NCBI GenBank assembly: GCA_039196965.1
Contig: JBCCUK010000006.1
Coordinates: 62,001-126,000 of the forward strand
DNA length: 64,000 nucleotides
Source of the DNA: CALLCD01 sp039196965
GTDB taxonomy: Bacteria > Pseudomonadota > Alphaproteobacteria > Caulobacterales > Hyphomonadaceae
Reading direction: 5' to 3'
Position 1 is the first letter of the stretch. Every line of letters starts with the position of its first letter. The notes beneath the pieces were generated by a model. That model was not told the origin of the DNA. It saw nothing but the letters and a program-made list of their open reading frames with translations, and did no database searches. Made by a program: the position numbers and the translations under genes. Below, piece after piece: positions 18,328 to 26,506 of this stretch.

Positions 18328-19251
18328 CTAGAGCGCTGCTTGTTGTGGCTGCTCGAAATCAAATGACGTAACATCTGGTGCAGAAGCCGTATCATATTCA
18401 AAACACCAGGCGGACGGCGTTGCAAAAAGGGCGGACACAAGCTCGTAATTAAGCTTATGGCCCGGCTGGTTCGCCTCGTAGCACCCTGCGATACGCGCAC
18501 CGGCAAGAGAGAGATCCCCGATGGCATCTAGCAATTTATGTCGAATGAACTCGTCATTGTAACGCAAGCCGCCTGGATTGATCACGCCGCTCTTGTCAAG
18601 AACGATCACATTTTCCAGGGAACCGCCACGGGCAAAACCGCTTTCGCGAAGGGCGTCCACATCTGACGCGAACCCGAATGTCCGGGCCGATGCGAGTTCG
18701 GTAACAAAATCATCTCTGCTGAGGCAGAGTTCCGCTTCCTGAACACCGATATGCTCGTCATCGAATTCGATCCGGCCGCAAACGCGCAGATCATTGCCGC
18801 TTCGCGGCGTGAACCTCGCCCATTTTTCACCGTCGATTATCTCGACCGTCTCAAGGATCCTGAGCAGCCTACGCGGCGTATCTTGGGCCAACAGTCCCGC
18901 CTGCAGAATGCCCTGGCAAAAATGGCTCGCAGAGCCATCCATGATCGGAATCTCCGGGCCATCGACTTCGATCAGGGCATTGTCGACGCCCAGACCGTAA
19001 AGTGCAGCAAGCAGATGCTCTACTGTACTGATACTAAAAGATCCGTCCGAGAGAGTAGTGGCGAGTTGAACCCCTGTGACATGGTTCACATAGGCTGGGA
19101 TCATATGACCTTTCGCACCGGCATCGATGCGAACAAATACTATTCCATGATCTGCCCGCGCTGGAAGCACTTTGACAAGAACAGCCTCACCAGTGTGTAT
19201 CCCGATCCCGCGAAATTCGACCGATCCGGCAAGAGTTGTCTGCATTGCCAC
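18328..19251 (-). CDS. lpxC: UDP-3-O-acyl-N-acetylglucosamine deacetylase
   Basis: LpxC is the zinc-dependent enzyme of the committed step of lipid A synthesis. The 307-residue protein carries the zinc ligands in STVEHLLAALYG (His), and His and Asp in RHKLLDAIGDLSL. The catalytic region contains QPGHKLNYELV, and SASHFCQ is also visible. It follows ftsZ by 154 bases and precedes, across the XRE insertion, bamD. The gap upstream contains no strong promoter that I can name, so transcription may continue from ftsZ. Confidence 0.96.
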   Translation of the reverse strand: MAMQTTLAGSVEFRGIGIHTGEAVLVKVLPARADHGIVFVRIDAGAKGHMIPAYVNHVTGVQLATTLSDGSFSISTVEHLLAALYGLGVDNALIEVDGPEIPIMDGSASHFCQGILQAGLLAQDTPRRLLRILETVEIIDGEKWARFTPRSGNDLRVCGRIEFDDEHIGVQEAELCLSRDDFVTELASARTFGFASDVDALRESGFARGGSLENVIVLDKSGVINPGGLRYNDEFIRHKLLDAIGDLSLAGARIAGCYEANQPGHKLNYELVSALFATPSAWCFEYDTASAPDVTSFDFEQPQQAAL

Positions 19252-19405
19252 TGAACTATCCCTACTCTACACCGCTCCCTTGAGGACATTGCTCAGACTG
19301 CCGACCAGTCTCAACACACGGTTTATTTCGGAATATTTCAAACCATTAATCGCTCAGGATTATCCTTAGCTTTCATGGGTGTACTAAGTTAACCTTACAA
19401 ATAAT

Positions 19406-20845
19406 TCAGTGATTGGCGGAGCGCCTTAGAAAGGCTGGGATCTCAAGATCAGCATCATCGAAGGGTGCCGGTTCCGGATGATCATCCGGCGAAGATACGA
19501 TCGCTTCATCCTGTTGTTCGTCAGATGCGTCTTCCTTTGTCTCAGAAGACCGCCGCCAGCCGAACAAATTACTGAAACCTGGCTGCGCACCCGATGTATC
19601 CTTCGATACCTCTTCTGCCTGCTCTTGCGATTTGGCCATGGCCGTCTCCTCTACCTCTATTTTTTCCGGCTGAACAGCAGCGGGGGCACCTGAATCGTTT
19701 GCAGCATCGGTTTTTTGCGCGTCCAATGCCGTCGCCGGTTGAACATCATCTTGCTGCTCGTTTGCTTGCGTCGCCTCAATCTCCTCGCCTTCATCGCGAT
19801 AAGAGGTGACGACCACAGGGGCCACAAAGTCACTTTTCGGCTCAGTCGGTTTCGATGGAGACAGGGCCTGATGTGCAGATGCCTCGCGGTCCTGCATGCC
19901 AACACCGGCTGCAACCACTGAAATGCGAAGTTTACCTTCAAGGGCATCATCAAAGGCGGAGCCCAGAATGACATTCGCATCACCTGCCACTTCAGCCCGA
20001 ATTTCGTTCGCGGCCTCATCGAGTTCGAACAGCGTCATGTCATAGCCGCCCGTAATATTGATCAGGACGCCTTTGGCACCTTTCATCGACACATCATCAA
20101 GCAGCGGATTGGCAATTGCGGCCCGAGCAGCTGCCAAGGCACGGCCCTCGCCTTCGGCTTCGCCAATCCCCATCATTGCGGTGCCCATATCTGCCATGAC
20201 GGCGCGAACATCCGCAAAATCAAGGTTGATAAGGCCAGGCATAACCATCAGGTCGGTGATGCCGCGCACCCCGGAGTAGAGGACATCATCCACCATCCGG
20301 AACGCCTCCGAGAAAGGTGTGCGTTCATTGGCGACGCGGAACAGGTTTTGATTTGGAACGACGATAAGCGTGTCCACGCTGTCACGCATCTCTTTAACAC
20401 CTGATTCAGCGATCTTCATCCGGCGCGCATGCTCAAAGCTGAATGGCTTCGTGACAACACCAACGGTAAGGGCACCAACTTCCCGGGAAATGCGTGCTAT
20501 GATCGGAGCTGCACCCGTGCCGGTTCCGCCGCCCATACCAGCAGCGATGAATACCATATTCGCGCCTTCAAGGTGCTTTCGGATGGCTTCAACAGATTCT
20601 TCGGCTGCAGCAGCCCCCACTTCGGGGCGAGCCCCTGCGCCAAGGCCTTTGGTTGTGTCGGGGCCAAGTTGTATCGTGGTGCCGGCATTCGACCGGCTAA
20701 GCGCCTGGGCATCCGTATTGGCAACGATAAACTCCACGCCGCGAAGTTCCGACGCGATCATATTATCGACGGCGTTGCCGCCCGCGCCACCGACGCCAAG
20801 GACCACAATACGTGGACTCAATTCACCTACACCTGCACCTGCCAT
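19406..20845 (-). CDS. ftsZ: Cell division protein FtsZ
   Basis: FtsZ is the tubulin-like GTPase that forms the division ring. The 479-residue protein starts at the ATG at 20845 (MAGAGVGELSPRIVVLG); an upstream in-frame extension to 20899 is rejected as atypical. The GTP-binding signature GGGTGTGAAP is near residue 105 and the T7 loop region NLDFADVRAVM is visible. A long acidic, Gln/Glu-rich linker (about 325-465) ends in the conserved tail peptide LEIPAFLRRSA, which binds FtsA and other partners. Long linkers of this kind are characteristic of alphaproteobacterial FtsZ. It lies downstream of ftsA with a 100-base gap. Confidence 0.97.
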   Translation of the reverse strand: MAGAGVGELSPRIVVLGVGGAGGNAVDNMIASELRGVEFIVANTDAQALSRSNAGTTIQLGPDTTKGLGAGARPEVGAAAAEESVEAIRKHLEGANMVFIAAGMGGGTGTGAAPIIARISREVGALTVGVVTKPFSFEHARRMKIAESGVKEMRDSVDTLIVVPNQNLFRVANERTPFSEAFRMVDDVLYSGVRGITDLMVMPGLINLDFADVRAVMADMGTAMMGIGEAEGEGRALAAARAAIANPLLDDVSMKGAKGVLINITGGYDMTLFELDEAANEIRAEVAGDANVILGSAFDDALEGKLRISVVAAGVGMQDREASAHQALSPSKPTEPKSDFVAPVVVTSYRDEGEEIEATQANEQQDDVQPATALDAQKTDAANDSGAPAAVQPEKIEVEETAMAKSQEQAEEVSKDTSGAQPGFSNLFGWRRSSETKEDASDEQQDEAIVSSPDDHPEPAPFDDADLEIPAFLRRSANH

Positions 20846-20945
20846 AAAAAACCGCCTGAAGAACTCTACAATCCAGAACCAAAACTGCGATGCACACAAA
20901 ATGCATCCGGCTGGCTAAGGGAGAGTTAAGCAGGAGAAACTTCTG

Positions 20946-22247
20946 TCAGAAATTTTCTCTGATCCAGAAAAGAGCCTTACCCACTGCTCCACCAGTTGCC
21001 AGTCCAGCGACACCGTCACCCGCCGCCTGACCATGGGTGACAGCGGACAAAGGAGCCAGTTTGTACGTTAACAGACCGGCCGCAGTTGAAAAAGATGGAT
21101 TGGCATAAACATCTCCTAATCTATCGGCGGAAACAGGCCGTCCGAGACGAATAGGCATGCTGAGCATACGTGAAGCTGTGTCACGCAATCCAGCGATCTG
21201 GCTGCCTCCACCTGTGAGAACGCCGCGCCGGGGCAATACTTTTTTCAATTGTGAGTCAGCCATCAGATCACGGATAATTTCCAGTGTTTCTTCAACCCGA
21301 GGAGCTATGATTTCTGAAAGCACTCTCCGTTCAATACGATGGGCCTGCAAGCGGCCATCATCACCAAGCTTCGGACAGTCTATCCGCTCAGCAAAACCGG
21401 GTGCCTCTGGATCGGTATTTCCGTGGATCGTCTTAAGCCGTTCTGCGGCCGCAAAAGTCGTCCCGAGCCCTTGAGCAAGGTCATTTGTGACGTGCATGCC
21501 ACCGGCGGGCACGATCGCCTGCCAGGCGGGCACGCCATTTATGAATACCGAAGCCGTGGTCACCCCCGCACCCAGATCGATGCAAATGGCACCATTGTCC
21601 CGCTCATCATCGATCAGTGTGCCCATGCCGGTTGCGATCGCCGCTGGCACCAATTGCTCCACATTAAGGTGGGCGCGGCCGACACACTCAATGAGGTTTA
21701 GCAGCAGGCTCTCCGGAGCACTGACAACGCTCAGCAAGACCCCCAGCCGGCTGCCATGCATCCCTCTCGGATCGCGGACACCGTCCTGATCGTCGAGGCG
21801 GTAGGCCACAGGGTGGGCGGTAAGTATATGCCGTGCCCGAACAGTCGCCTTGGCAAGCGCAGTTGTCTCTACCCGCTTGATATCTTTGGCAGTTACCGGC
21901 GCAGATCCTAGAGGCAGACTCGCCGACACAAGGTGGCAGTCGAGTTTCGATCCCGTGACTCCAAGAACCACATTGTCAATGCGCTCCCCCGCCTGACGCT
22001 CAGCGTCTTCCACAGCGAGCCGAATGGACCGTTCCAGCCCTTCCATGTCTGTGATCGCGCCGCCTTCAAACCCGCGCGATTGTTGCCGCCCCGCGCCCAG
22101 CAGGGTGAATTTCGCCGGCTGATCGACGTCGCGCCGCGCAATCATGCAGGTGATTTTCGAGCAGCCGATATCGAGCGCCGCCATGACGGCTCCAGGTTTC
22201 GAGGCACCCTTCGACTTCTCCAGCAATCTGCCTTGAACACGGCTCAT
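20946..22247 (-). CDS. ftsA: Cell division protein FtsA
   Basis: FtsA is the actin-like ATPase that tethers FtsZ to the membrane. The 433-residue protein shows the phosphate-1 region AALDIGCSKITC, the phosphate-2 loop IDLGAGVTTASV, and the adenosine motif LTGGGSQIAGL. It ends in GKALFWIRENF, an amphipathic helix expected to bind the membrane. ftsQ ends 6 bases upstream. Some 24 residues precede the first actin fold strand, which is slightly longer than in enterobacteria. Confidence 0.95.
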   Translation of the reverse strand: MSRVQGRLLEKSKGASKPGAVMAALDIGCSKITCMIARRDVDQPAKFTLLGAGRQQSRGFEGGAITDMEGLERSIRLAVEDAERQAGERIDNVVLGVTGSKLDCHLVSASLPLGSAPVTAKDIKRVETTALAKATVRARHILTAHPVAYRLDDQDGVRDPRGMHGSRLGVLLSVVSAPESLLLNLIECVGRAHLNVEQLVPAAIATGMGTLIDDERDNGAICIDLGAGVTTASVFINGVPAWQAIVPAGGMHVTNDLAQGLGTTFAAAERLKTIHGNTDPEAPGFAERIDCPKLGDDGRLQAHRIERRVLSEIIAPRVEETLEIIRDLMADSQLKKVLPRRGVLTGGGSQIAGLRDTASRMLSMPIRLGRPVSADRLGDVYANPSFSTAAGLLTYKLAPLSAVTHGQAAGDGVAGLATGGAVGKALFWIRENF

Positions 22248-22253
22248 CGCCTG

Positions 22254-23099
22254 TCACCCTGCATTTGCGTCCAGCGACGCGGTGTCCGCATCTATCGGTT
22301 TCAGAAAAATTTGATCCGAATGACGGATATCAATGCTCACCAAAGGCCGGGAGAGGATCTCTGAGTCCCTGTCCATGAAGGCGAGCCGGCGAATGGCGGC
22401 GGGCATGATCTCGTCTCTCGGCAGGTGGGCAACAATGCCGCTATCGAAGTGGAGATCCCACCGCTCTTCGGCAGCCCGGCGGGCCAATTGCACCCGTCGC
22501 TGAAGGGTCGGAAACTCTTGAAGAGCGGTCACGAGATTTGGCGCTGCAATATCTCCGCCCACACCGGTCACCCGAATGAGACCGCCAGGGTCGATACGCT
22601 CCGCATCGGCCGGAACGACGCGCCCAAGCGTGTCCACCTGTTGCCAGCCATCGCCATTGTTCCAGATAGCGACAGGCTCAACGGCGTCGGCAAGGATCAA
22701 AATGTGATCCGGCCAAAAGCGGTGAACCTGAACATTTACAACTAACCGCGTATCTTCCAGCCGCTCGCGTATCGTGTGAGGATCGGCCCGGAACATATTT
22801 TCACCGGGTTCCACCAGAGCCGCGAGACGAAGCTCATCGGCAACATCTTCGGTAACACCTTCAACAGAGACATATTGCACCGCGAGCCCCATAGATCGGG
22901 CTGTGGAATCTATGATGTTCCCGGCGCGACGTTCGAGCTGCGAAAGCGATCCGCCCATCCATGCCGCCGCTGCCACGATCAGCGCCATCAGAATGGCAAG
23001 ACCGAAGAGAACCGACCAGACGCTAACTGGCTCGCCCGGCTCAATCTCGATTGTGGGCGTGCGCTTGCGACCGCCTTTGCTGTTCTTCACCTTAGGCAT
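22254..23099 (-). CDS. ftsQ: Cell division protein FtsQ
   Basis: FtsQ is a bitopic divisome protein. The 281-residue sequence has a basic cytoplasmic N-terminus, one transmembrane helix at about 32-52 (LFGLAILMALIVAAAAW), and a POTRA domain beginning near residue 74 (VQYVSVEGVTEDVADEL). A beta domain containing LGRVVPADAERID follows. Its ATG lies 13 bases inside the 3' end of ddl, so it is translationally coupled. The order ddl-ftsQ-ftsA-ftsZ is standard. Confidence 0.93.
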   Translation of the reverse strand: MPKVKNSKGGRKRTPTIEIEPGEPVSVWSVLFGLAILMALIVAAAAWMGGSLSQLERRAGNIIDSTARSMGLAVQYVSVEGVTEDVADELRLAALVEPGENMFRADPHTIRERLEDTRLVVNVQVHRFWPDHILILADAVEPVAIWNNGDGWQQVDTLGRVVPADAERIDPGGLIRVTGVGGDIAAPNLVTALQEFPTLQRRVQLARRAAEERWDLHFDSGIVAHLPRDEIMPAAIRRLAFMDRDSEILSRPLVSIDIRHSDQIFLKPIDADTASLDANAG

Positions 23100-23995
23100 G
23101 ATGCGTCCTCGATCATCCAGGCGACAAGGTCTGAAAATGACATGCCGATATGGGCCGCTTGTTCAGGCACAAGCGATGTCGGGGTCATACCCGGCTGGGT
23201 GTTGGTTTCGAGGATCACGAGCCGGTCCTTTGCCTCATCGTAACGAAAGTCGGATCTCGACACGCCGCGACAGCCTAGGGCCCGATGGGCGATAAGTGCA
23301 GCCTCAAGGGCACGCTCTGTAACGACATCGGGCAGATCGGCAGGAACTTTATGTTTCGATCCACCTTGTTCATACTTCGCGGCAAAATCGTAATACTCTC
23401 TTAACGTGGTGATCTCTGTTACAGCGAGCGCACGGTCACCCATGACAGAAACGGTAAGTTCCCGGCCCGGAATAAACTCTTCTGCCATCAGATAGTCTGA
23501 GTACGCCCAGTTCTCCGAGAGAACCTCTGTGGCTGGTCCATTCGCCCCTTTCCTAACGAAAACAATGCCGAAACTGGACCCCTCGGCCACCGGCTTGATC
23601 ACATAGGGCGGCTCCAGAGGATGAGAGGCAGCGGCTTCAGCACGCGTTACTGATTTGTCAGCGGCGACGTCTAATCCCATGCGTTGGAACGCAGCCTTTG
23701 ACTTAAGCTTGTCCATGGCCAGCGCAGACGCCAGCACACCGGAGTGGGTGTAAGGAATTTGAAGCCACTCAAATATGCCCTGCACGCAGCCATCTTCGCC
23801 CCATGGACCATGCAACGCGTTGAAGATCGCATCAGGTTTTTCCGCCTGCAGGACGGATGCAAGGTCAGCCCCCGCATCCACCGGAACAGCAGTGTAGCCG
23901 GCATCTTCCGCCGCAGAAATAACAGCCTGTCCAGAGGACAAGGATACCTCCCGCTCGGACGAAAATCCGCCATGTACGACTGCGACGCGCTTCAT
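23087..23995 (-). CDS. ddl: D-alanine--D-alanine ligase
   Basis: Ddl makes the D-Ala-D-Ala dipeptide for peptidoglycan. The start is the ATG at 23995 (302 residues; VAVVHGGFSSEREVSL is the normal N-terminus), preceded by GAGAGGA; a 56-codon upstream in-frame extension is rejected. ATP-grasp motifs include HGPWGEDGCVQG, PYVIKPVAEGSSFG and FIPGRELTV, and LETNTQPGMTPTSLVPEQA near the end carries the metal ligands. It is the first gene of this cluster; murB and murC, which usually precede it, are not adjacent here. Confidence 0.96.
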   Translation of the reverse strand: MKRVAVVHGGFSSEREVSLSSGQAVISAAEDAGYTAVPVDAGADLASVLQAEKPDAIFNALHGPWGEDGCVQGIFEWLQIPYTHSGVLASALAMDKLKSKAAFQRMGLDVAADKSVTRAEAAASHPLEPPYVIKPVAEGSSFGIVFVRKGANGPATEVLSENWAYSDYLMAEEFIPGRELTVSVMGDRALAVTEITTLREYYDFAAKYEQGGSKHKVPADLPDVVTERALEAALIAHRALGCRGVSRSDFRYDEAKDRLVILETNTQPGMTPTSLVPEQAAHIGMSFSDLVAWMIEDASCLR

Positions 23996-24090
23996 CTTTA
24001 AATCCTCTCGAGACTGTGTTGTCCCATGCAGGTCTTGATGGATGATTACGCTCCCGGTGTGGCCAAATTCAGCAATTCCGATCACGACAG

Positions 24091-24105
24091 TAAACACAGA
24101 GTTAA
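24091..24105 (-). promoter_or_regulatory. Possible CtrA-binding box upstream of ddl-ftsQAZ
   Basis: On the minus strand the site reads TTAA-CTCTGTG-TTTA, seven of eight positions of the CtrA consensus TTAA-N7-TTAA. It lies about 100 bases before the ddl start codon. CtrA is a cell-cycle regulator that controls division genes in several alphaproteobacteria. The match is short, so chance occurrence is quite possible. Confidence 0.3.
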
Positions 24106-24387
24106 CCGAACAGTGTTGGGCTCGTTTTTGCGCAGCGGATTTCGATCTCAGTTCACGGAGCATGCCCTTTGGAGCCAGCCATCAGTCCAATTTTCATTAT
24201 TACAGAACTGTAACTTGAGAAGCAGCACAGGCGCATGCTTACAACTGTAGTCACCCAAGGGGAAAACGGTAGTGAAATCCCTCTGATCGACAATTCTTCG
24301 CGGCACCGACTATGGTCCTCCACGGATCAGCGCGTGCCACAAACCAATGTAAGATGGTCCGACAACGGCCTATCTAAAACGAGAGAT

Positions 24388-24406
24388 GGTGTAATGTGAT
24401 TACACC
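24388..24406 (+). promoter_or_regulatory. Perfect 19-bp palindromic operator before the TonB receptor gene
   Basis: GGTGTAATGTGATTACACC is an 8-3-8 perfect inverted repeat. It ends 17 bases before the GTG start of the TonB receptor and just upstream of its ribosome-binding site (GGAGAGG). This position suits a repressor site overlapping the transcription start or 5' leader. It does not match a Fur or LexA box; the cognate regulator is not identified. Confidence 0.65.
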
Positions 24407-24423
24407 GTTTCGGAGAGGTATAC

Positions 24424-26487
24424 GTGCGCATAAAGCCGTCGCATTTGATCATCGCCGCAACGCTGAGCATGGCCTGCCCGCACGCAAACGCACAATCGAC
24501 CCCCTCCTCTTCCACACAAACTCAAACCTTCACACCGGACTACTTCACCCGCTTCGCTCCCCAGACAGCCTTGGACATGGTCAACGAGTTGCCGGGCTTC
24601 GTTATAGAAGATGAGAGCGATGACGATGGCCCGGATCGCGGCTTCGGCCAGGCTTCTGGGAATGTCCTCATCAATGGACAACGCATATCCGGCAAATCGA
24701 ACACGGCCGAAAATGTGCTTGCCCGCATTGCAGCGGAAAGTGTCGATCGTATCGAGGTGCTTGACGGTGCAAGCCTCGATATTCCCGGGCTCTCCGGTCA
24801 GGTCGCCAACGTCATCGCAGAAGCAAGCGCGTTCGCCGGCACGTTCCGGTACAGGGCGCAGTTTCAAAAAGGCATAGAGCCCAATCTCGGCGATGGGGAA
24901 ATATCTGTCTCGGGCAAGCGCGGGGCCCTTGATTGGAACCTCAGCGTCGAACTCGACAATTTTCGTGACTTGAGTGAAGGCGTGGAAAACCTCTTCGACG
25001 GGTCCGGCGACATATTTGAAATCCGTGACGAGTTTCGAACTGATTTCGGCGACGTCACCAACCTTTCGGGAACGCTCGCCTATGCCCCGTCCAATGGTCA
25101 CATCGCCAATTTGAATTTCCGTTTTGGACTGTTCAATTTCACCCTGAGGGAACTCGGCCTTCGACAACCCTTTGATGGCCTGACAACGTCCCGTACTTTT
25201 CTGATCGAGGAAGATGAGTTGAACGCCGAGATTGGAGGAGATTATGAATTCGACCTCGGCCCCGGTCGCCTGAAAGCCATCACCCTCTTCAATCTGGAAC
25301 ACTCTCCGATCGTCAACAGCGCCATATCAATCCCGATTGATGGAACACCTGCCTTCGGCAATATCTTTGACGAGGAATCAGACGAGTTGGAAACGATCGG
25401 GCGGCTGGAATATTCTCTTGCGCCCAGTGTCGGTCAGGATTGGCAAATTGCCGTTGAAAGTGCCTTCAACGTTCTCGACACCGTCGCCGAGTTTTCATTA
25501 CTTACGCCGACAGGCGAGCTGGAGATTGTTCCGGTTCCCGGAGCCACAACCCGCGTCGAAGAGCTTCGTGGTGAAGTGAACCTGACCCATGGTCGGCGAC
25601 TAACCTCGAAAATATCAGCTCAAGCCTCCATTGGCGCGGAAGTATCCCGGCTCTCCCAGTCCGGCGCGACTGGTCTTGAGCGCACATTCTTCCGTCCCAA
25701 GGGTTTTGTCTCCTTTTCCTGGAATGTCTCCAATGCCCTCGACATCACTGCACGAGCAGAACGCGAAGTTGGTCAGCTCAACTTCTCCGATTTTGTCTCG
25801 AACGTGAATCTTGGTGCTGAAAACGAAAATGCCGGCAACCCTGATCTTGTACCAGAACAGAGCTGGATTGGAGAGATCGAGTTCGAACAGAATTTCGGCG
25901 ATTATGGCGCGGCAACACTCGGTGTTTTTGGTGAGCGCATTGAAGATGTTATAGACCGCATACCGATCACTGACACGCTCGACGGTGTCGGCAATATCGG
26001 CAATGGCAACCGGTTTGGCACGACACTCAACGCCACCCTTAAGCTCGACCCCTTTGGTCTCAATGGTGTTCAGTTCGAAATTGAAGGAGAAGCGCGCCGA
26101 TCCAGCGTCACGGACCCGATCACCGGCAGAAGCCGCCGCATAAACCGCGATCTCGTCAGCTTTGTCCTTGCCGAGCTAAGATGGGACGTTCCGAGTACGG
26201 ATTACGCCTTCATACTGGGATATGAGCAAGAGCGGCAAGCCCGCAATTTCCGGATCGACGAAGCTTCTCTGTTCAATGAAATTCCGGGCTTCGCCTTCGT
26301 GCAAGCGGAGCATAAAGACATTTTCGGCATGCGTGCCTTCCTGCGGGTCGGCAATCTCGTCAACACCACACAGGGGTTCAGACGGGCCATATTTGTCGAC
26401 AATCGCCTTGGCCCGGTGGACTTCATCGAGGACCGCGAACGCAACTTCAACATCACTTACAGGCTTGGGATTTCGGGTACGTTTTAA
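24424..26487 (+). CDS. TonB-dependent outer membrane receptor
   Basis: This 687-residue outer membrane transporter begins with GTG at 24424 behind GGAGAGG. It has a signal peptide ending near ANAQ (residue 24), then a plug domain (about 40-150) with the typical VLINGQRISGK and ERIEV-like VDRIEVLDGAS segments. A beta-barrel follows and ends in YRLGISGTF, with the C-terminal Phe that signals BAM-dependent insertion. No TonB-box or N-terminal signalling domain is clear. At under 700 residues it is on the short side for the family. The substrate is unknown. The neighbouring perfect palindrome suggests specific repression. Confidence 0.9.
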   Translation: MRIKPSHLIIAATLSMACPHANAQSTPSSSTQTQTFTPDYFTRFAPQTALDMVNELPGFVIEDESDDDGPDRGFGQASGNVLINGQRISGKSNTAENVLARIAAESVDRIEVLDGASLDIPGLSGQVANVIAEASAFAGTFRYRAQFQKGIEPNLGDGEISVSGKRGALDWNLSVELDNFRDLSEGVENLFDGSGDIFEIRDEFRTDFGDVTNLSGTLAYAPSNGHIANLNFRFGLFNFTLRELGLRQPFDGLTTSRTFLIEEDELNAEIGGDYEFDLGPGRLKAITLFNLEHSPIVNSAISIPIDGTPAFGNIFDEESDELETIGRLEYSLAPSVGQDWQIAVESAFNVLDTVAEFSLLTPTGELEIVPVPGATTRVEELRGEVNLTHGRRLTSKISAQASIGAEVSRLSQSGATGLERTFFRPKGFVSFSWNVSNALDITARAEREVGQLNFSDFVSNVNLGAENENAGNPDLVPEQSWIGEIEFEQNFGDYGAATLGVFGERIEDVIDRIPITDTLDGVGNIGNGNRFGTTLNATLKLDPFGLNGVQFEIEGEARRSSVTDPITGRSRRINRDLVSFVLAELRWDVPSTDYAFILGYEQERQARNFRIDEASLFNEIPGFAFVQAEHKDIFGMRAFLRVGNLVNTTQGFRRAIFVDNRLGPVDFIEDRERNFNITYRLGISGTF

Positions 26488-26506
26488 GACTTGCTCCAAC
26501 CGCGCC

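Larger units (their letters stand above)
23996..24423. other. 428-base divergent intergenic region, ddl / TonB receptor
   Basis: No coding sequence is supported here. The region must hold promoters for both the ddl-fts cluster (minus) and the TonB receptor (plus). Two elements stand out and are listed separately: a CtrA-like box at 24091-24105 and a perfect palindrome at 24388-24406. Confidence 0.6.

Noticed and set aside
19389..19403. TTAA-N7-AATA read as a possible CtrA site upstream of lpxC
   Set aside because: Only one half-site matches; the second half matches two of four positions.
23996..24163. N-terminal extension of Ddl by 56 codons
   Set aside because: The extension has no ribosome-binding site, and the canonical ligase N-terminus starts at the ATG at 23995 behind AGAGGA.
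24400..25302. A 300-codon minus-strand frame
   Set aside because: It is antisense to the signal-peptide, plug and early barrel region of the TonB receptor, which has clear family features. No ribosome-binding site or domain supports the opposite frame.
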